Assembly: GCA_031286695.1 (NCBI GenBank)
Contig: JAITTY010000002.1
Span: 62,001-126,000 of the forward strand
From: Sphingobacterium sp.
Lineage (GTDB): Bacteria > Bacteroidota > Bacteroidia > Sphingobacteriales > Sphingobacteriaceae
Direction: 5' to 3'
Length of the DNA: 64,000 nucleotides
The notes beneath the pieces are model-generated. The model was not told the DNA's origin and searched no databases. It worked only from the letters and a program-made list of their open reading frames with translations. Position 1 is the stretch's first letter; each line of letters begins with the position of its first letter. Below, one piece after another: positions 1 through 9,045 of this stretch. The position numbers and the translations under genes were made by a program.

Positions 1-479
1 TGGTTATAAGCCAACATGTCCAGTCGTGCGGTATTATTAATCTCATTGAGTACTAGCCAGCCATCTGCAATCTCAGATGTTACCTGTAAACTGGCTTTAA
101 ATTCTGAAAAATAGCCGGTTTCTTTATCAGTAACGCGATAATAGAGTGCATATCGAGAGGGCACCAAGGGAAGAACGATGTCGAGTTTTGCATCGTGCCC
201 TAAAACAGTCTTAGATTTTGAGTTGTCCAGCATATTGGAGTCTACAGAAAACCATTCGAAATTATAGCCCTCTGTTTGGAAAGCTTGCCCATTCGACATA
301 TTGAGCTTGGGTGAGATCGTCAATTTCTTGCCTGTGTAACCGATATATTGGGGAGTCATTTCAGTAATGACCACTTTATTCAATGTTGAATAGTTATAAT
401 TGCCTAGATCTTTTTTACATGCGCTGAGAATCAGCATGAAAGAGGTAAAGCAAGCAAAATAATATATTGTGTTTTTCAT
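1..479 (-). CDS. PKD-like family surface lipoprotein (3' end outside window)
   Basis: The gene starts at the ATG on the minus strand at 479 and stays open to base 1, so only about the first 159 codons are visible. The protein opens with a lipoprotein signal whose lipobox is L18-S19-A20-C21, followed by KKDLGNYNY, typical of the PKD-like lipoproteins that follow DUF4843 genes in SusCD loci. The rest looks like beta-sandwich repeats. It lies 11 bases after the DUF4843 gene and is last in the visible SusC-SusD-DUF4843-PKD-like order. A surface ligand-binding role is inferred from this context. In other Bacteroidota this order often continues with a zinc metalloprotease, which would lie outside the window. 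Confidence 0.8.
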   Translation of the reverse strand, partial: MKNTIYYFACFTSFMLILSACKKDLGNYNYSTLNKVVITEMTPQYIGYTGKKLTISPKLNMSNGQAFQTEGYNFEWFSVDSNMLDNSKSKTVLGHDAKLDIVLPLVPSRYALYYRVTDKETGYFSEFKASLQVTSEIADGWLVLNEINNTARLDMLAYN

Positions 480-490
480 CTCGAATTCAA

Positions 491-1300
491 TTATTGTAAA
501 TATTCGCCCATTTTCATCGGAGTTCCATCGTCTTCTAGAACAGGTGTTCCGTTCACCTCCATTTGATCTAAATAAGATTTCATGCTTGATCCCCATGCTA
601 TGATCAACAAGGGGGATGGTTGATAATTTTCGGCGGTGACAATGTTGATATCCCAGTTAAAACGGCCAGTCATAATCTGGAATTTTTTTGCGCTAAAATT
701 GCCAAGAAACCCCATAAATGAACTTGCCATCGGATTTTTTTTGGGATCCCAGAACCAAGGTGTACTAGCGATATCATCTACTCTCAGTAGGTGTTTTGTG
801 AAATTATGTAATCTTTCATTGGCACCTGACCCTGTGAGCTGATCAAGCATATTGATCTTGAAATGTTCATTTGAAGTAAGTTGCAACTGTAGTTCAAGTT
901 TCTTCTTTTTCAATTCGGGATTCCGCAGCAGCCTTAGCCTAATGGTGTCACTTACTTGACCTGGCTTGATTGAGAAACTCTTATTCAACAATAAATAATG
1001 TACCCCTTCTTTCAGTGTGCTCGTATTGGCAAATGTGATACTGTATGGTCTATCGTAGTTTTTGATTCCACCTGTTACTAGGACCGGAATATTATACAAG
1101 CTATCCCGGATTAGATCTGATACGTAGCCAAATGAGAAATCACCGGTATCACGAGGAGTATAGGGGTCACTTTTATTGATTTGTATTCCTTCAAAGACAA
1201 TGGAGTCTTCTGCATTATAATGCGCCAGTTCTTCTTGTTTACAGGAAGCTGCAAAAGTCAAGATAGAAAGTAAGGCGAATACGATTTGTTTAGATTTCAT
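491..1300 (-). CDS. DUF4843 domain lipoprotein
   Basis: This 269-residue protein begins with a lipoprotein signal (hydrophobic residues 6-18, cysteine C20). Its length, the early VFEG segment and the position directly after SusD match the DUF4843 family, small lipoproteins of unknown activity restricted to Bacteroidota. It has no recognisable catalytic motif. It starts 8 bases after the SusD stop and is followed 11 bases later by the PKD-like lipoprotein, so it belongs to the sigma/FecR/SusCD operon that begins at 8200. It is probably an accessory binding protein of the SusCD complex; that role is inferred only from gene order. Confidence 0.8.
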   Translation of the reverse strand: MKSKQIVFALLSILTFAASCKQEELAHYNAEDSIVFEGIQINKSDPYTPRDTGDFSFGYVSDLIRDSLYNIPVLVTGGIKNYDRPYSITFANTSTLKEGVHYLLLNKSFSIKPGQVSDTIRLRLLRNPELKKKKLELQLQLTSNEHFKINMLDQLTGSGANERLHNFTKHLLRVDDIASTPWFWDPKKNPMASSFMGFLGNFSAKKFQIMTGRFNWDINIVTAENYQPSPLLIIAWGSSMKSYLDQMEVNGTPVLEDDGTPMKMGEYLQ

Positions 1301-1308
1301 AGGTCAAA

Positions 1309-2757
1309 TTATCTTGGTTGTGTTTCAGATAAAGGGAGAGGAAATGTATATTGTGTATAACTTATGGTTTTCTGGCTATTGTTGCTCGCGCTTAAAATAG
1401 AAGTAGCATTTGTGCGCTTGTAAAAATACCAGAGCTGTCCTTCACCATAAAACTCTTTTCTATATTCTTTCATGATGTTTGCTGTAATATCTGCATTGCT
1501 GCCCAAGACATCACAATTCCTATTTGTTCTCAATTCATTTAGGTATGTTAAACTTTGAGCGGGATTTGTTGCACACTCGGCTGCGATTAAAAAAACCTCA
1601 CTTAAACGAATGCCTGGTACCGTAAACCGATAATTATATTGTCCTTTTTCTGTCGAAGTTAGGTCCTTATATTTTGTAAAGACACGATATGATTTTCCGG
1701 AGGTTAAGTCCCAAATAACACCATATCGGAAATCGTTGGCCCAGCTATCGTAGATCGCATTTAAGAAATTATCGTTTGTTCCAGCTGATAAGATTTGTTT
1801 ATCCTCTAACGCGCCACTGAATTGATTTTCAAAAACGCTGTATAGCTTTGGATTTTCAAACGCAAATAATAATTCTGTTGAAAAAACTCTATTTGCACTA
1901 CTCTTACCCGTTAATTGCGAAGATGTAATCCAGGGAAATTTGCTTTTATTAGCAATGACAGTTTGGGCAGCTTGTAATGCGTCTGTCTTTTTTCCCTGGT
2001 AAAGATAGACGCGTGCCTGGAGTCCTTTTACCGCGAAATAATTGAGATGATAATTTCGGAATTGTAAAAAGGGCTTGTTGCCCAATTCTTGAGTACCATA
2101 GGTTTGATCAACTTTCTCTAATTTTATAGCTGGGTCGTATTGTTCCAATAGCTTTTCAGCGATGAGCAAATCCGCATTAATTTTTTCCATAATGACGGAG
2201 CTACTTGCATAGGGAGCGGATTCATAGCCTGTTTTATCGTAATATGGAATGGTTGCGGCATTCGGTTCTTTCACATAGTTTGGAGCAAACATGCGCAGCA
2301 AATCAAAATATAAATATGCTCTCAAAGCATGTCCTTCTGCTATCATAATTGACCTGGATTCGGTATCCAAAACAGAACCATATGTTTCTAAGTTCTCTAA
2401 AAAGCGATTGATATTGGTAATATTGACATAAATATTTGACCAAATATTATCAAGAATTACTTTTGTCTCGTCAGCGCCATAGTTATAGGCGACAAGTTGC
2501 TGAATATCTTTTCCATGCTCAGGTGTGACTCTGTAGAGCTGAGCCAACATATCAAGATATTTTAAATTTAGATTATTCCCATAAAGATCATTGCTACCCA
2601 GTTTGAGATAGATGCCATTTAAAGATTCTTCGAAGCCTTTCGGAGTTTTCAGAACTTCTTCTTCTATAAACTTATCTTCTGGTTTTACATCCAGCCATTT
2701 ATTGCAACTTGGCAATAAAAAAATTGATGCGATGATTGGTATGATAAATTTTTTCAT
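1309..2757 (-). CDS. SusD/RagB-family substrate-binding lipoprotein
   Basis: A SusD-like protein that caps the TonB-dependent receptor encoded just upstream. The ATG at 2757 is preferred over the in-frame one at 2778: it gives MKKFIIP with lipobox L15-P16-S17-C18 and avoids overlap with the SusC stop at 2762. The C-terminal half has the SusD signature: a helix ending RLSEVFLIAAE, then YLNELRTNR, then EYRKEFYGEGQLWYFYKR. About 482 residues is normal for the family. RagB-like members bind peptides and SusD members bind glycans. The neighbouring DUF4843 and PKD-like genes recall RagAB-type peptide loci, but the ligand cannot be read from sequence. Confidence 0.93.
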   Translation of the reverse strand: MKKFIIPIIASIFLLPSCNKWLDVKPEDKFIEEEVLKTPKGFEESLNGIYLKLGSNDLYGNNLNLKYLDMLAQLYRVTPEHGKDIQQLVAYNYGADETKVILDNIWSNIYVNITNINRFLENLETYGSVLDTESRSIMIAEGHALRAYLYFDLLRMFAPNYVKEPNAATIPYYDKTGYESAPYASSSVIMEKINADLLIAEKLLEQYDPAIKLEKVDQTYGTQELGNKPFLQFRNYHLNYFAVKGLQARVYLYQGKKTDALQAAQTVIANKSKFPWITSSQLTGKSSANRVFSTELLFAFENPKLYSVFENQFSGALEDKQILSAGTNDNFLNAIYDSWANDFRYGVIWDLTSGKSYRVFTKYKDLTSTEKGQYNYRFTVPGIRLSEVFLIAAECATNPAQSLTYLNELRTNRNCDVLGSNADITANIMKEYRKEFYGEGQLWYFYKRTNATSILSASNNSQKTISYTQYTFPLPLSETQPR

Positions 2758-2761
2758 TTTG

Positions 2762-5700
2762 TTATTTAAAAGTTGCATAAATACTTAGAGATACAGAGCG
2801 GGTGAAGGGATAGTCAATTCCCCGTTCACGCTTGACGGTCGAGCTATAGAAAATATCGTTTAGAAAAGCATTTAGACGAAGGTTTGATAATTTGGCTTTA
2901 TCTAGCCATTTGTGCTCCTTGAATTCATAGCCAACACTGATGGACTCTCCGCTAAATGTGTTCTCATTTTGAACAAATCGAGATGAGATTGGAGTCGTAT
3001 TTGTCAGATTGATTGCTTTAAATTGACTGACGTCTCCAGGCTGTTTCCAGCGTTCATATAAAGCTCGTTTATCCTGGTTGTTTTCTACGTTTGTTAGCGA
3101 GATGTTCTCAACTTTATTAAACAGTGCTGTGTTGAGGTTGTCCTTTTTCCATATATAGCGCACCATCACATTGGCTGTAAATCCTTTGTATGCAAGACTT
3201 CCTCTTACTATACCTTCAGCTAAGGGCTGTGCTGTTCCGACTTTTACAACATCATCGGGGTTATAATTGAATGTTTGTTGTCCATCTTTCGTTAAGAATA
3301 GCTCCCGTCCAGTCGAAGGATCGATCCCAAGTGACCTGACAGCCCAGATGTCATTCGGGCCATAGCCATCTTTATAGCGTGTCAGCGAATTGCTTGTACG
3401 CATGGTGTTATTTAACCCATTCAATTTGTTGTTGAAGTTATCATACTTGGACTTCATCATAGAGCCTGTAAGACCAAAAGTTAAGATAATCTGATCCTGT
3501 GGTCTATATATGGGGGAATAATTGATTGTTGTCTCAATCCCTTTATAATCTAGATTTCCTGCATTAAATGGGTAAGCCGAAAGACCGGTAGATGAAGGTA
3601 ATGTAACAGCAACAACTAACGGATCTGTAAGTTTATCATAAGCGTTAAATTGGATATTCAGTTTATTTTTGAATAATGTTGCATCCAATCCAACACTTGT
3701 TTGTTTTGTTTTTTGCCATTTTAGATCTGGCGCTCCCAAAGCAGATAGATAAATCCCTTCTCCGAAACGATTGATATCGGTAACATAGCTAAATACAGAT
3801 TGGCTTACATTTCCAAAATTCTGATTTCCTGTTATACCAATATTACCACGTAGACGCAATAAATCTAACCATGTAATATTTTTCAAGAAATCTTCTTTAT
3901 GTGCATTCCAGCTTAACCCGAAGGAATAATAAGGAGAATAGAGGTTATTGGATCCAAAGCTTGTTGAGCCATCAATGTTATAATTAAAATCGGCATTATA
4001 TTTTTGTGCATACGAATAGTTGACCGAAGCTAAAATAGAATTCCTCCGACTTACGGTCTTATAAGATGTCGGCTTGGAGTCCGTTTCGAATCCATAGGAA
4101 AACGAAGGGTTTCCATTGCTTGAAGAAGGAAATCCGACTGCCTTATAGCCATTTAATTCATTGATTGTTTCACTGATTTCACCACGTAAGTTGGCTGTAA
4201 TTGAGTGGGTATTATTTATGAGCTTTGCATACGTCAGCATCAAATTTCCGGTATAGCTAAAAGCATTATTTTCTGTATGGTTAAAGCTTCCTTTTTTTGT
4301 GTATTCTTTTCCAACAAATTGGCTGTTCAGTGGTGAAATAAATTTGTTTGAATTGGTATTACCTTTACTGATCTGCCCGCCTGCCGTTAATCTTAAGGCC
4401 GAATTGAAATCATAGTTTAATTGAAGATTATTTGTGAGGATATAGTTTTTTGTACGATCAAAACTATTCAAACTAGCATTATATATGGGATTGATATTGG
4501 AGACATCTTGGAGCAAGGTGATACCGGGTACGAGGGCTTTATAAGAAAGATACATATCACTTGCTGGAAGTAGTTCAAAATATGGATTGGTGTTTACCCA
4601 TGTAGAGAAACTTCCGTAAGGAGATTCATCAGCGGTATACCCCGTCACGTAAGCTCTATTTGAAATATTGAACTTCCCTGTTCGGTAGTTCAGGTTGATA
4701 TTTGAACCCCAATCATCGCGTCCAGATTCTTTTAAGGCTCCTTTCGCATTTTTATAATTCAGGCCGACATCAAAGACAACTGCACCTTCACCGCCTCGAG
4801 CGCTTACAGAATGACGATGCGAGAATCCAGTCTGTAGAGGTTTGTCAAGCCAGTATGTGTTTACTCCTCTCAATACATGTCCGAGTCTTTCTTGATAAAG
4901 ATTGTCTAAACCTAGTTGAATTGGGGTATTATTATCTGCTGTATAGCGACCAGATAATCTTTCAAATTCTAATTTCTCCGCGGCGTTCATCATATTATAA
5001 CTGCTGATATCGGGAGCTTGTACCTGAAGATCGGCACTATAAGATAATTGTACTTTTCCCGCTTTTGGCTTGATTGTTTCGATGACAACGACACCATTTG
5101 AGGCTCTGGAACCATAGATTGCCGTAGACGCTGCATCTTTTAAAATCGTGACAGATTGAATGATATTCATGTCCAGATCCATTATAGTTCTTAAGCTGGT
5201 TTCAAATCCATCTAAAATAAACAGAGGCTGATTTGGATCCGTTGAGAATTCATTTCTGAGACTTGATGTTGGAATACTTGTTTGTCCTCTTAGTTCAATT
5301 TTTGGCAACATATTAGGGTTGGATCCTAGCGCATTATTTTCAATCTGGATAAAGGATGGATCTAAAGCTCGTAAACTGGCAATTACATTTTGATTGTTAA
5401 CAGCTTTAAGTTCTTGGCCTGTAAAGGAAGCGGTAGCCCCCGTAAAGCTTTCTTTTTTTCGTTGAGTAATCCCCGTGACAACAACCTCATCAATAGTATT
5501 GTCTTTCTTTTTTAGCTTTATAGTCGTCCCATTGGGAGACAATGAAGCTTTTATTTCCTGGTTTTCATAGCCAACGTAAGAAATGATAATGATTTCATTT
5601 AAGGCTGTAATCGGAAGGGTGAATGTACCATCTGCATTCGATCTGACTCCTTTTCTTTCGTCATTTTTTTGACGTATAGAAGCGCCCGCGATAGGTTTGC

Positions 5701-6226
5701 CATCTTCGTCCAGCACCTTTCCAGTAATATACAATTGCTGGATCTGATTTAGATTGGTACTGGCCTGATTTCTCTTTGGAGCAGGTTTAATCACGACCGT
5801 CTTGTTGACGATTTCATAGTCCAGGCCATTCGGTTTTAGAATCGCATCTAATGCCTGCTGTAAGGTCCCATTTTCAAGTTTAACACCAGTATCCTTGATC
5901 TTTTCGAGTACAACGTCTTTATAGAAAAAGCTATAACCTGATTGTTTTTCCAATTGTTGGAAAACCTGTTTAATGGAAGAATTGTTCGAATTGATGGAGA
6001 TCCGTTGTGCATTGGTTGTTCCGTAGAGCTGCATCAGACTGATGGTCAAAAGTGCCGAAACAAGGTGAAAGCGCAGCTTGTTTTTTCGGGTAAATACACG
6101 GTGTAATCTATTGTCTATGCAGCCTTCAGTTGATGATTCGGTCCAAGTTTTTGGATCGGAAAGGGCTGTACTTTTTGCGCGGTTCTCCCATGGAACCGAA
6201 GGGTTTGCCTTCCTCATGTTTTGCAT
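2762..6226 (-). CDS. SusC/RagA TonB-dependent outer membrane receptor with STN domain
   Basis: A 1154-residue outer membrane receptor. In order: an unusual 50-residue basic N-terminal extension, a signal segment at about 51-73, an STN secretin/TonB short N-terminal domain at about 76-147, a carboxypeptidase-regulatory-like domain at about 166-240, the conserved IDEVVVTG segment at 245-252, a plug domain and the beta-barrel ending in phenylalanine. In known systems the STN domain contacts a FecR anti-sigma factor when ligand is imported, and the FecR gene is directly upstream. SusD follows within 4 bases. The start at 6226 is the longest; an internal start nearer the signal peptide is possible. 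Confidence 0.95.
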   Translation of the reverse strand: MQNMRKANPSVPWENRAKSTALSDPKTWTESSTEGCIDNRLHRVFTRKNKLRFHLVSALLTISLMQLYGTTNAQRISINSNNSSIKQVFQQLEKQSGYSFFYKDVVLEKIKDTGVKLENGTLQQALDAILKPNGLDYEIVNKTVVIKPAPKRNQASTNLNQIQQLYITGKVLDEDGKPIAGASIRQKNDERKGVRSNADGTFTLPITALNEIIIISYVGYENQEIKASLSPNGTTIKLKKKDNTIDEVVVTGITQRKKESFTGATASFTGQELKAVNNQNVIASLRALDPSFIQIENNALGSNPNMLPKIELRGQTSIPTSSLRNEFSTDPNQPLFILDGFETSLRTIMDLDMNIIQSVTILKDAASTAIYGSRASNGVVVIETIKPKAGKVQLSYSADLQVQAPDISSYNMMNAAEKLEFERLSGRYTADNNTPIQLGLDNLYQERLGHVLRGVNTYWLDKPLQTGFSHRHSVSARGGEGAVVFDVGLNYKNAKGALKESGRDDWGSNINLNYRTGKFNISNRAYVTGYTADESPYGSFSTWVNTNPYFELLPASDMYLSYKALVPGITLLQDVSNINPIYNASLNSFDRTKNYILTNNLQLNYDFNSALRLTAGGQISKGNTNSNKFISPLNSQFVGKEYTKKGSFNHTENNAFSYTGNLMLTYAKLINNTHSITANLRGEISETINELNGYKAVGFPSSSNGNPSFSYGFETDSKPTSYKTVSRRNSILASVNYSYAQKYNADFNYNIDGSTSFGSNNLYSPYYSFGLSWNAHKEDFLKNITWLDLLRLRGNIGITGNQNFGNVSQSVFSYVTDINRFGEGIYLSALGAPDLKWQKTKQTSVGLDATLFKNKLNIQFNAYDKLTDPLVVAVTLPSSTGLSAYPFNAGNLDYKGIETTINYSPIYRPQDQIILTFGLTGSMMKSKYDNFNNKLNGLNNTMRTSNSLTRYKDGYGPNDIWAVRSLGIDPSTGRELFLTKDGQQTFNYNPDDVVKVGTAQPLAEGIVRGSLAYKGFTANVMVRYIWKKDNLNTALFNKVENISLTNVENNQDKRALYERWKQPGDVSQFKAINLTNTTPISSRFVQNENTFSGESISVGYEFKEHKWLDKAKLSNLRLNAFLNDIFYSSTVKRERGIDYPFTRSVSLSIYATFK

Positions 6227-6260
6227 TAGGTTAATGATTTAAAAATTCAGTATTAATAAT

Positions 6261-7382
6261 TTAGTTGTGTAGTAGGATGGTTTTTTGTTGATTTTTATTC
6301 TGTACGATATCGAAATTCAACCCAGCAGTTTGGAGGACGGTTAGGATCTCCTGCAAATTCATCTGCTTGTTGATCTTTCCACTAAATCGTTCATTGATTT
6401 CTGAGTTATCAAGACGAACGTTGAGATCATACCATCTGGCCAACTGCTGCATGATTTCATTTGCTGTGGCATTATGGAAGGTAAAGTATCCATCACGCCA
6501 GGTAATATACTCGGTAGCGTCTACATTTTTTTTGTTGAAGGTTGTCCCTTTAGAGATAGCCTGTTGATTTGGTAGCAGGACAATTTTCTGCTGCTGTTGC
6601 TGTACTTCAACCTTTCCTTCAACAAGCGTTGTTTGGGTGGCAATATCATTATCATAGGCACTGATATTGAAATGTGTGCCTAAGACTTTAATTTGCTGTT
6701 CTGCTGTTTTTACGACGAACGGTTGTTCCGGATTTTTGGTGACTTCGAAATAAGCTTCGCCATGCAGTTCGACCAATCGCTCTGAGCCCGCAAATTTGGA
6801 AGGGTAGCTCAACGAACTATTGGCATTCATCCATACTTTAGTGCCATCGGGGAGCATAATTTTAAAGAGCTGGCCTCTAGGCGTGGAAAGGGTGTTTTGA
6901 ACGATATGATCTGCGCTATTATTGTAAACAAGTTCACCATTTTTGATCTCCTGAACACCTTCAATCGCTTGGGTATGTTTGCCTTGGTCATTAAGTATAA
7001 CCACTTCACCGTTTTCAAAAGTAAGTTGCACATTTTCTTGAACCGGTCGGATTGAGGCTAGTTGTTGCGGAGCTATTTTGTCGAAGATCGCATATTGGTA
7101 ATAGTAATACCCCATAGCGAAACCGAGACAAATGGTGATTGATGCCGCTATATGGATTCCATATTTATACTTTTGGCTAAATGTACGAGGCTCATGAAAT
7201 AGTTGATTATTGCTTAGGCGTTGTAAGACACGAAGTTGACCTGCTTGAATATCGCTGTCTGTAGGCATGCTTTGTGCATCGGATTCATCAAACCATTTCT
7301 TTAGTGTATCGTATTCCGCCTTGTTTTCAAAGCCTAATAGATAGTTTTTAATCAGTCGCTGCAGTGTATTCGGTACTTTCAT
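6261..7382 (-). CDS. FecR-family anti-sigma factor
   Basis: A 373-residue inner membrane regulator. The first 70 residues form the cytoplasmic sigma-binding part, a single membrane segment lies at about 75-97, and the periplasmic FecR domain runs from about 167 to 260 (TPRGQLFKIMLPDGT, then HGEAYFEV and LGTHFNI). The C-terminal 70 residues match the DUF4974 domain that contacts the STN domain of SusC. It lies between the sigma gene (260 bases upstream) and its STN-bearing SusC (34 bases downstream), the standard Bacteroidota order. It should hold the sigma factor inactive until SusC signals ligand uptake. Confidence 0.94.
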   Translation of the reverse strand: MKVPNTLQRLIKNYLLGFENKAEYDTLKKWFDESDAQSMPTDSDIQAGQLRVLQRLSNNQLFHEPRTFSQKYKYGIHIAASITICLGFAMGYYYYQYAIFDKIAPQQLASIRPVQENVQLTFENGEVVILNDQGKHTQAIEGVQEIKNGELVYNNSADHIVQNTLSTPRGQLFKIMLPDGTKVWMNANSSLSYPSKFAGSERLVELHGEAYFEVTKNPEQPFVVKTAEQQIKVLGTHFNISAYDNDIATQTTLVEGKVEVQQQQQKIVLLPNQQAISKGTTFNKKNVDATEYITWRDGYFTFHNATANEIMQQLARWYDLNVRLDNSEINERFSGKINKQMNLQEILTVLQTAGLNFDIVQNKNQQKTILLHN

Positions 7383-7642
7383 CTATTTAAATTCTTTATA
7401 AGAGTCTGGACTAATCGGTATCAATGAATTTGTTTCAGTCGGTTTATTTACTCATGAGCTGATTATTTCTTTTGGGCATTTATGTTGCCTTAGACTGTCT
7501 CAGCTTTGATGAAGCGATCAGATGTATTCATTCTCCTAAAAGGCTTGAATAAATCATGATAGTTTCATTGTTCGATATGGTTAGCCTTGTATAGATATAG
7601 TCATCGAAAGTATCAACTGCACCTACGCGGAAATGAAAAAAA

Positions 7643-8200
7643 TTAAAAAAATGAGAGAAATATATGGAAGTCTTTGGTAACCAGTCGTAAACGTTTGAGA
7701 GCTTTGTTTATTTGATTTTCGACGGTACTTTTGGATAGGCCATATTCTAGGGCTATCTGGTTGATGGATTTGTGGTTGATACGGCTTTCATTGAAAATAA
7801 TTCTGCAACGTTCAGGAAGATTCTGTATTTCGTCTTGAATAAGATCGAGTAAATAGCGGTAATGCAAGCGGTCTTCGATTGGAGCGTCATCGAGGATAAT
7901 ATCTACTTTATCTATATCCACCATATGCTGTTCGCTCTGTTTATTGAAGTAGGAGAAGGTGAGGTAACGTGCACCAGTTTTGAGGTAGGATTCGATATTA
8001 TTGATTTCTTGCAATCTACTTCGATTTTTCCAGATGCTCAAGAATAAGTCATGTAGGATATCTTCAGTTGCTTCGGTACTTTTAGTTTTGGGGTAAACGT
8101 ATTGATAGATCTGTTTCCAAAAATGATTGTATAGTGCATCGAATGCAATTCGGTCACCTTCTGCGATTTGTTTTAGCCAAAATGCAATAGTACTATCCAT
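7643..8200 (-). CDS. ECF RNA polymerase sigma-70 factor
   Basis: A 185-residue extracytoplasmic-function sigma factor. Region 2 covers roughly residues 8-75 with EATEDILHDLFLSIWKNR, and region 4 covers about 125-175 with LPERCRIIF followed by the helix-turn-helix IALEYGLSKSTVENQI. Length and layout fit the Bacteroidetes ECF group paired with FecR proteins. It is the first gene of the left locus; its partner FecR begins 260 bases downstream, a gap that could hold a sigma-dependent promoter. It probably drives the SusCD genes 2762-6226 and 1309-2757. Confidence 0.94.
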   Translation of the reverse strand: MDSTIAFWLKQIAEGDRIAFDALYNHFWKQIYQYVYPKTKSTEATEDILHDLFLSIWKNRSRLQEINNIESYLKTGARYLTFSYFNKQSEQHMVDIDKVDIILDDAPIEDRLHYRYLLDLIQDEIQNLPERCRIIFNESRINHKSINQIALEYGLSKSTVENQINKALKRLRLVTKDFHIFLSFF

Positions 8201-8257
8201 TTTTTAGTTCCCCAATTATGGTACAAATGTATTTAAAAAAAAGATAGGGTAAAAGTA

Positions 8258-8287
8258 AGCGAGAATGTCCGATTGAACACTCTCGCT
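8258..8287 (-). terminator. Hairpin after the DUF4998 gene, likely terminator
   Basis: Arms AGCGAGAATGT (8258-8268) and ACACTCTCGCT (8277-8287) pair at 10 of 11 positions around an 8-base loop. It lies just after the stop of the minus-strand DUF4998 gene and before the next sigma gene. The T-rich stretch on the minus strand is loose, so termination strength is uncertain. It separates the two tandem loci. Confidence 0.6.
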
Positions 8288-8317
8288 ATTTAAGATTTTT
8301 GCTATAGGTTGGAAAAG

Positions 8318-9040
8318 CTATTTTAACTGGATGGTTTTGTAGCCGGTATAAAAATAATCCAACGAAGAGATAACCGGTTTATAAGCGGTGCGGTAACTGA
8401 TGTCACTTGGATTTTTAATGTCAGGTACTGGCACCGAAAACTCCCAAGGCGTTAATTTCACTGTCGTAGAATCTCCCGTGTTGGTGAGATACCGTACTTC
8501 GGTATATTGCATAGGATAGAAAGTGCCTTCTCTTGGTAAATTACTTTCTTTGTCAAAAATAATAATAATTTGAGTGGGCTTTGTTTTGTCTATACTTGAT
8601 GCTGTTCTATTGATCAGTGTATTGTTATAACTTGTACCATAAATAAACTGACTGGCCGTTACTGCACGTGAACTATCACCTTTATCTGTAAAGGAATATA
8701 CATTGGCCGTGTAGGTTGACTCGACTAAATTGTCAATGGGAATTTGCTTAATCATCCCGTGTTCACCTGATTCTATTGGATAAGAAGCGACAGTGTAAGC
8801 AGAAGAAAGACTGTTCCGCAAATAAACTTTCAATGAGGAGGTCTGCGGATCAGTTGATACCCTAAGCCGTAGCATTCCCCTTTTGTTACCGGGTAAGATC
8901 GAAAGCGAATCTATTCGTCCTGGGTAATAGATTTCTCCATTTGCCGCATATTCTCCATACCAGTAGTCTGCAGGTTTGCAGCTATAAGTAAATATCATTA
9001 TAAACAGTACGTAAAGAGTACATTTAAAAATACACTTCAT
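8318..9040 (-). CDS. DUF4998 domain lipoprotein
   Basis: A 240-residue lipoprotein with signal residues 1-20 and cysteine C21 (FTYSC). The segment after it, EIYYPGRIDSLSILPGNKRGMLRLRVSTDP, is the hallmark opening of DUF4998 proteins: short fibronectin-like beta-sandwich lipoproteins found at the end of SusCD operons. No catalytic motif is seen. It starts 5 bases after the DUF4959/DUF5000 gene and is the last gene of the right locus, followed by a hairpin. A surface-exposed binding or structural role is inferred from its partners. Confidence 0.8.
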   Translation of the reverse strand: MKCIFKCTLYVLFIMIFTYSCKPADYWYGEYAANGEIYYPGRIDSLSILPGNKRGMLRLRVSTDPQTSSLKVYLRNSLSSAYTVASYPIESGEHGMIKQIPIDNLVESTYTANVYSFTDKGDSSRAVTASQFIYGTSYNNTLINRTASSIDKTKPTQIIIIFDKESNLPREGTFYPMQYTEVRYLTNTGDSTTVKLTPWEFSVPVPDIKNPSDISYRTAYKPVISSLDYFYTGYKTIQLK

Positions 9041-9045
9041 ATTTT